Assembly (NCBI RefSeq): GCF_964355755.1
Contig: NC_092672.1
Location: 20,954,501-21,018,500, forward strand
Source: Antedon mediterranea
Taxonomy: Eukaryota; Echinodermata; Crinoidea; Comatulida; Antedonidae
DNA: 64,000 bases
Direction: 5' to 3'
The notes beneath the pieces are model-generated. The model saw nothing but the letters and a program-made list of their open reading frames with translations, made no database searches and was not told the origin of the DNA. Made by a program: the position numbers and the translations under genes. Each line of letters opens with the position of its first letter. Within the stretch, counting starts at the first letter, position 1. This document shows positions 59,478-64,000 of this stretch, piece by piece.

Positions 59478-60660
59478 AACACAACACCCCATAAACTGTA
59501 TTAGTTGTATTGAAATACTCAGTAATTATTAGCCAATAATGATTTTTAAACTGTTTTTATCTAGGATTTTACCTTGAATTTAATGTTTCACTGTAGTTTA
59601 TTTCAGGTGCTTTTTAGTTGTTGCTTTGTCTTTTTTTCAAATTTATGTTTGTGTATGTTTTTTTTTTACTGTTTTATTATTTAATTATTTCAAAGTAGTT
59701 TATTTCAAGTGCTTTTTAGTTTTAGTTTTTAGTTGCTTTGTCTTTTTTTCAAATTTATATTTGTGTATGCTTTTTTTTACAATCAATCATTGAGAGTTAA
59801 TTTTAATTACTTTCATAATATTGTAAGTGTTAAAGCTTTGTACATTATATTATATACGTTATGAAATAAAATGTGAATAAGATGATTTATTGTTAAAGCT
59901 TTGTACATTATATTATATACGTTAGGAAATAAAATGTGAATAAGATGATTTATTTTTGTATATAGACAATTGTAAAAATGAACACATTTAATATTGTGTG
60001 TTTATATGATATGGGATTTTTAGGTGGATGTGTGTTAACAGATAACAATAGTGATAGTAGCAATAATAATGCACAGTTACAATACTGATAACAATTTAGT
60101 CACTCATATAAACAAATAAAATATATAAATATTGATATATAATTTACTTATATAATGAGGACATGTTCACCTAAAGAGGGTGAGTGCTGGCTGTGTACAG
60201 GCTGATAGTCATTAAATTGTTTACACAACTTTTACCTGCTGCCACAATATTAGGTTAACTACATTTGGTATTTTAAGATGGAAATTATCTGCAATTTTGA
60301 GGCAATTTTTATGAAGTTTAAAAATCCAATAAATTGAAAGAAGAATACCAATCTAATATAATAGTTTTTGTAAATGTTTTTTTCTGTAGGTAGGTTATGC
60401 AAACATTATGAATTATTCATCATGTGTAGTGCATCAGCTATGTTTGTTATAATAGATTGCTATGTTTCAAAGAAATTATCAGAAAATTACTATATTGATT
60501 TATTTTGTGCTTTATGAGAAATGCAGTTTATGGCTCAGCAAATGATGCAAACTAGGGGATTTAATGTATTACCAGTCTGTGGTACAAGGGTTGTTGTTAT
60601 TGTAATTATTCGGCCCATTATTGACAGTCCATTGGGGGCAACAGCAAAAGCTGAGCCGAA
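59478..60660. other. AT-rich sequence with two short duplications
   Basis: A segment of about 80 bases with GTAGTTTATTTCA and TTTAGTT occurs at about 59593 and 59692. A 62-base segment starting TTGTTAAAGCTTTGTACATT occurs at about 59829 and 59891. One possible small exon (60024-60088) is listed separately. Nothing else was recognised. Confidence 0.6.
60024..60088 (+). CDS. Possible alternative terminal exon (weak)
   Basis: Acceptor TTTTTAG is followed by a 65-nt phase-1 frame. After the split glycine codon it reads GCVLTDNNSDSSNNNAQLQY and ends at TGA. It is phase-compatible with the donor at 49318, as is the DED-like exon, so it could replace that exon in another transcript. An AATAAA lies shortly downstream at about 60114. 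The frame is short and low-complexity, so chance is likely. Confidence 0.2.
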
Positions 60661-61492
60661 AATGGTTATTACCAAAGAATATATGTCACAAGAATGAGTA
60701 ATCCGCAATTTTCCCTGTAACAGTAATATTGTCCATGTGGTAGGGCGCCGCCATAAGTAAGGACGGATACAACTTTTTGTGACGGTTACACTAATCTAAG
60801 CCTGCACCACCGGTAGTATTTTCATGATAAAAAATGTTATCAACTACATGCCAACATCATGTTAAATGCTGTTTGGATATTTAATTGTTCGTTTCATGCA
60901 ATGTATGTATTAAAAACTGCCGAATAAACAGTTCGCTTCATCAACCGGGCGTGAATTGGTGTTTACGCGTTTTCACGAAGGATAGTTTAATAATATTTCT
61001 ATATTTAACTTGTTTCTGGTAAAACAAATAAATGTTAATGAAATTTAACATTGTATCCTATTAATAACATGTATTTTATACTAATTTATATCTTAAAAAC
61101 AATACTTAATTTACCGGGCGTAGGTTAGTACGCGGCAATGGTAAAGAATAGGCCGTGCTGAGTAACGCTTCGTTGATTTTTGGTGTTGCTGTTAGGCTTT
61201 TTGTGAACTAATTTAACATGGTAGTAAATAATTGTCTGTAGAAGTGAATGTACACTAGTTTGGTATTATATATGCATTATAAAATGTTTTACAATTGCAA
61301 AATATATTATCCTAATTCTATTTAATCATAATGTGACATGTAGGCCTATAATATTCTATTAAATCAAGTCTTATTTAGTCTGTATACATTCGCATCCCAT
61401 CTGAGGGCGGGCATCACTTTCTGTTACAAATTTATCATGCAAAAATCGCGGAATACTCATTCTTGTGATATATATTCTTTGTTCTTACTAAA
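60660..61492. mobile_element. Inverted-repeat element, about 0.8 kb
   Basis: Left arm about 60672-60722 (AAAGAATATATGTCACAAGA and onward to CTGTAACAG) matches in inverse the right arm about 61430-61488. The interior has no long frame. It looks like a non-autonomous DNA transposon with 50-60 base terminal inverted repeats. Exact ends and target duplication are not clear. Confidence 0.6.
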
Positions 61493-62440
61493 ATCTCAAT
61501 AATCTCAAATCAACTGATGGTCGCCGACGTTGACATTCCGAACAGAATACCTCCGACTCGTTTCGTTGATATTTTGACAGAACAGACAATAAACTATTGG
61601 ACAAAGCTACCTCGATTACACAAAACAGTCAACTGGTCAACAGTCAGTATTTTTACAGATTTAAACAACAAAGCTTGTGGATAGAGCAAATGAACGATTC
61701 ACGTGACGAGTAAAGGATCCTTTTCTTTACGACGTACTAGACGGAGTAGCACGACGCATCATTGGCGGTTACAGCCATGCAACCAGTGCTTGGCAATCTA
61801 TTGCTCCAACCAAATTGAACAGGTTCGTACAATTTGAAAACGCAGATCCCGTCCTTCGCCATATATCATAGAAGCGTCTATACAAAGTGGATTTTCAAAA
61901 ACATTTTCATCACGTCTGCATGTCTCGTGTAGTTTATGATGCGACAAGATATTGGTTTTCCTGGTTATTAGAACCGATTGTGACGCATGGAAACAACAAA
62001 ACTGTTGAAACAACTCTTTCACTACTGTACCTTTGCGAAATGTGAATCGGAATTGGATCAGTGTACGTTGACGGTGTATGGCCGTTTTCTATCATATCAC
62101 GACGCATGCATCAGAGAAAACGAAAAATAGGCGTGCATTAAATCATTAAAGACGGTACTCATATTGTGACGTGTTGTGATGAATGCGATCGATGGGACGG
62201 TATGATTTATTTTTGCAAAGGTTAGATCAACTTGTTGGTATAATGTGGTTCGGTTAAATCGTGGTACAGTTCATGCTTTACAGATCGTAGTACTTAATAC
62301 TTGGGTTTTATCTTATATACATCTCCTATCTGTGATATCATTCGTAATCATAACGTCCTTATTCTTTTTCTTTTTTTTAATTTCATACTCATCCAACAGC
62401 GAGTAACCCGCCAATCACAGGATGGATAAACTATTTAATA
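61493..62440. other. More CpG-rich stretch, function unknown
   Basis: Base composition is less AT-rich than most of the window and includes many CG dinucleotides. A minus-strand frame of 74 residues (61798-62022) has no recognisable domain. It could be transposon sequence or upstream sequence of a gene further right. Nothing firm can be called. Confidence 0.35.
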
Positions 62441-62447
62441 ATTTCAC

Positions 62448-62620
62448 AAGACAAACATATACACAAGATGCTCTACATAAACAAAGACTTATTATTAAGT
62501 CTTTGGGAGTGGAGTTGTAAATTGTCATGAGAAAAAAACCCTGACATATGACAGGACTTGAACCCAGGACCCTTAGATTGGTAGCCAAGCATCACAACCA
62601 CCAAGCCACAGCTCCACTCA
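62448..62620 (-). mobile_element. tRNA-derived SINE, minus strand (copy 2)
   Basis: On the minus strand it starts near 62620 with GAGTGGAGCTGTGGCTTGGT and has a B box GGTTCAAGTCC (plus strand GGACTTGAACC near 62557). It is closely similar along its length to the SINE at 34951-35126, including the distal body from TACACAAGATGCTCTACATA. Two copies in one window show an active or recently active family. Confidence 0.85.
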
Positions 62621-62627
62621 ATTCATG

Positions 62628-63590
62628 AATATGCCGATGATATACAGACCCAAAATTGTTAATGATTATCAAAATGCACTTAAACATTTGACTTCCTGCA
62701 TATCCAAAATTAATAAATGGATGATTAGTAGGCTAATATGTTACAGTTAAATCAGGAGAAAACTGAGTTCTTTTGTTTTGGAAGTAATCGTGTCGCGCTA
62801 CCAGATCTTGAATTAAAATTAGATAACAATATTATTATTCGTCCTTCAAAATGTATTAAAAACTCTAGGTGTGATGTTTGATAGCTCTTTGAATATGTCC
62901 TCTCAAGTAAATGCTTTATGCAAGTCATTGAATTACCAACTCCGTAATTTGTCGTAAATATATTAAAAATGCCCTTCCAATCACTGTGTTTGCCCCCGCC
63001 TGCGTGAAATCAAACATACGATGTTTGCAGCACTATTGCGTCGTCGGTTCCCACTTATGATTACGCAATACAGCACATTGCGTCGATACATGCGTTGCGT
63101 TCTAGTGGGAACCACGCTTAAAGATGCATGCCAAAATCCTGTCCCGCCTTGACTATGCTAACTCGCTCTTGCTTGGTGCTCACGCCCGTGCCCGCGAAGT
63201 TGATCTTAAACGATTACAGCGATTGCAGAAACAAGGCTGTGTTTGCGTGTGGACGGTATCAGCCTTCGGATGGTTTATATTGAAATATCTCGATTGGCTT
63301 CATATAAAAAAAAGAATCGTGTACAAAATTATTGTTTTTGTTCATAAATGTATTTACTCTGTTTCCTTTATACCTTTTTTTATTTAACCGTGATCCGCTT
63401 TCATTTAATTTCGACTTCTCTCCTCTAATTGATCCCACCCGACTTTTCGTTGCACGATCTAATCGGAAAGCTGGGGACAATACTTTTTCTATCACCTCTC
63501 CGCGGATCTGGAACATAACGCGCTTCCTGTCGAATTCGGCAACTCTATTTAAACATCAAAAACTTTTCTTTAATTAATAATAGGCCTACT
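62628..63590 (+). mobile_element. Broken LINE reverse transcriptase fragment
   Basis: Frames on the plus strand, broken by stops and frameshifts, show EYADDIQ at about 62628, LNQEKTEFFCFGSNRVALP at about 62752, SRLDYANSLLLGAHARA at about 63139 with LKRLQRLQ, KKRIVYKIIVFVHKCI at about 63310, and a C-terminal RSNRKAGDNTFSITSPRIWN at about 63458. These are the successive C-terminal reverse transcriptase and tail motifs of CR1/L2-like non-LTR elements. A short segment with inverted ends (GGTTCCCACT at 63048 and AGTGGGAACC near 63107) interrupts it. Confidence 0.8.
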
Positions 63591-64000
63591 AGTGTTGTTA
63601 GGCGCTCTGTTCATTGTAGAGCGCCTATACGAACTTATAGAATAGAATATAAATAAAAATTCTTTAGAAACGTGTAGCTTAAATAGATCTGATATCAATG
63701 ATCAGTGGCCTCTTGTACCTGACAATGATGGATGCAGCCTGTTTGGTTCTCATTGCTTTTTCTCAGAGGGTGAAAACATAGGAAGGTGCGTTCCCACTCT
63801 GTTTGGTTATTCAGAAACAATTCCCGTATTATCGGATGAGTGCTTTCAACGATGTAATGTAGACCCGGCAGTATGTGAGCCTATGTCGGTAGAAATCTTG
63901 TCGTATGCGACATGATTTGATTATCGTATACAGATGTGTGCCTGTTATCGTATGTTTGTGATACATCGTGTTCTTATTTTGTTTTCTAAATAAAACTTTC
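63591..64000. other. Unassigned right-end sequence
   Basis: It begins with a hairpin-like GGCGCTCTGTTCATTGTAGAGCGCC at 63601-63625, probably the 3' end of the preceding LINE. The rest has no frame or element end that I can support. Confidence 0.4.

Overview
This is eukaryotic genomic DNA: strongly AT-rich, with short exons split by long introns with GT-AG borders and a dense load of transposable elements. Tandem ankyrin, Death, ROC and COR modules, tRNA-derived SINEs, PHD-type non-LTR elements and Helitron-like elements fit a marine deuterostome invertebrate. An echinoderm-like animal is my best guess, but this rests on style and not on a diagnostic gene.

One host gene on the + strand occupies most of the window. 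It enters from the left, so its 5' end is missing. I reconstruct exons by reading splice borders and phase: ankyrin-repeat exons (4260-4358, a frameshifted copy at 17555-17652, 29963-30061, 30977-31093, 32351-32444), a Death domain (33288-33536), a ROC GTPase domain (34029-37892, with P-loop, DFGGQ-type G3 and GTHYE-type G4), a COR domain (38319-46353), a linker and tail (46603-47834), a short linker exon (49274-49318) and a last exon with a death-effector-like domain (50059-50591). Phases agree through 47512. The joint from the 47702 exon to the 49274 exon does not resolve. The predicted product is a cytosolic ROCO-family GTPase with two classes of death-fold module, which suggests innate immune or cell-death signalling.

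Positions 1-23060 are intronic and form a tandem segmental duplication that carries an ankyrin exon in each unit. Three copies of the intron block (about 1-1515, 4530-6000, 17815-20480) and two of the block upstream of the exon (about 1515-4259, 14600-17554) can be aligned by eye. Because the copies are paralogous, each provides an empty site for insertions in the others: two Helitron-like elements (6215-7678, 11601-12689), a 2.9 kb inverted-repeat element (about 8073-10946), a TTAA-flanked element (18718-19822) and a hairpin-ended element with a tRNA-like core (about 22129-22726).

The region 23-29.9 kb holds a decayed minus-strand LINE. The ROC/COR region contains SINEs, a 5'-truncated Helitron-like copy that split and duplicated the start of a COR exon (39403-41138), a 74-bp tandem array (41547-42437), a minus-strand Helitron-like deletion derivative, a LINE 3' fragment and a retroelement fragment (48206-49066).

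Downstream of the stop codon, a 107-bp minisatellite has grown out of the last codons and 3' end of the gene (50552-51835). It is interrupted by an apparently intact non-LTR retrotransposon (about 51836-55718) and resumes at 55719-56195. A 56-bp array, a large 57-bp minisatellite with higher-order structure (57091-59477), an inverted-repeat element, another SINE and a broken LINE fill the right end. No functional tRNA, rRNA, CRISPR or prokaryotic feature was seen.
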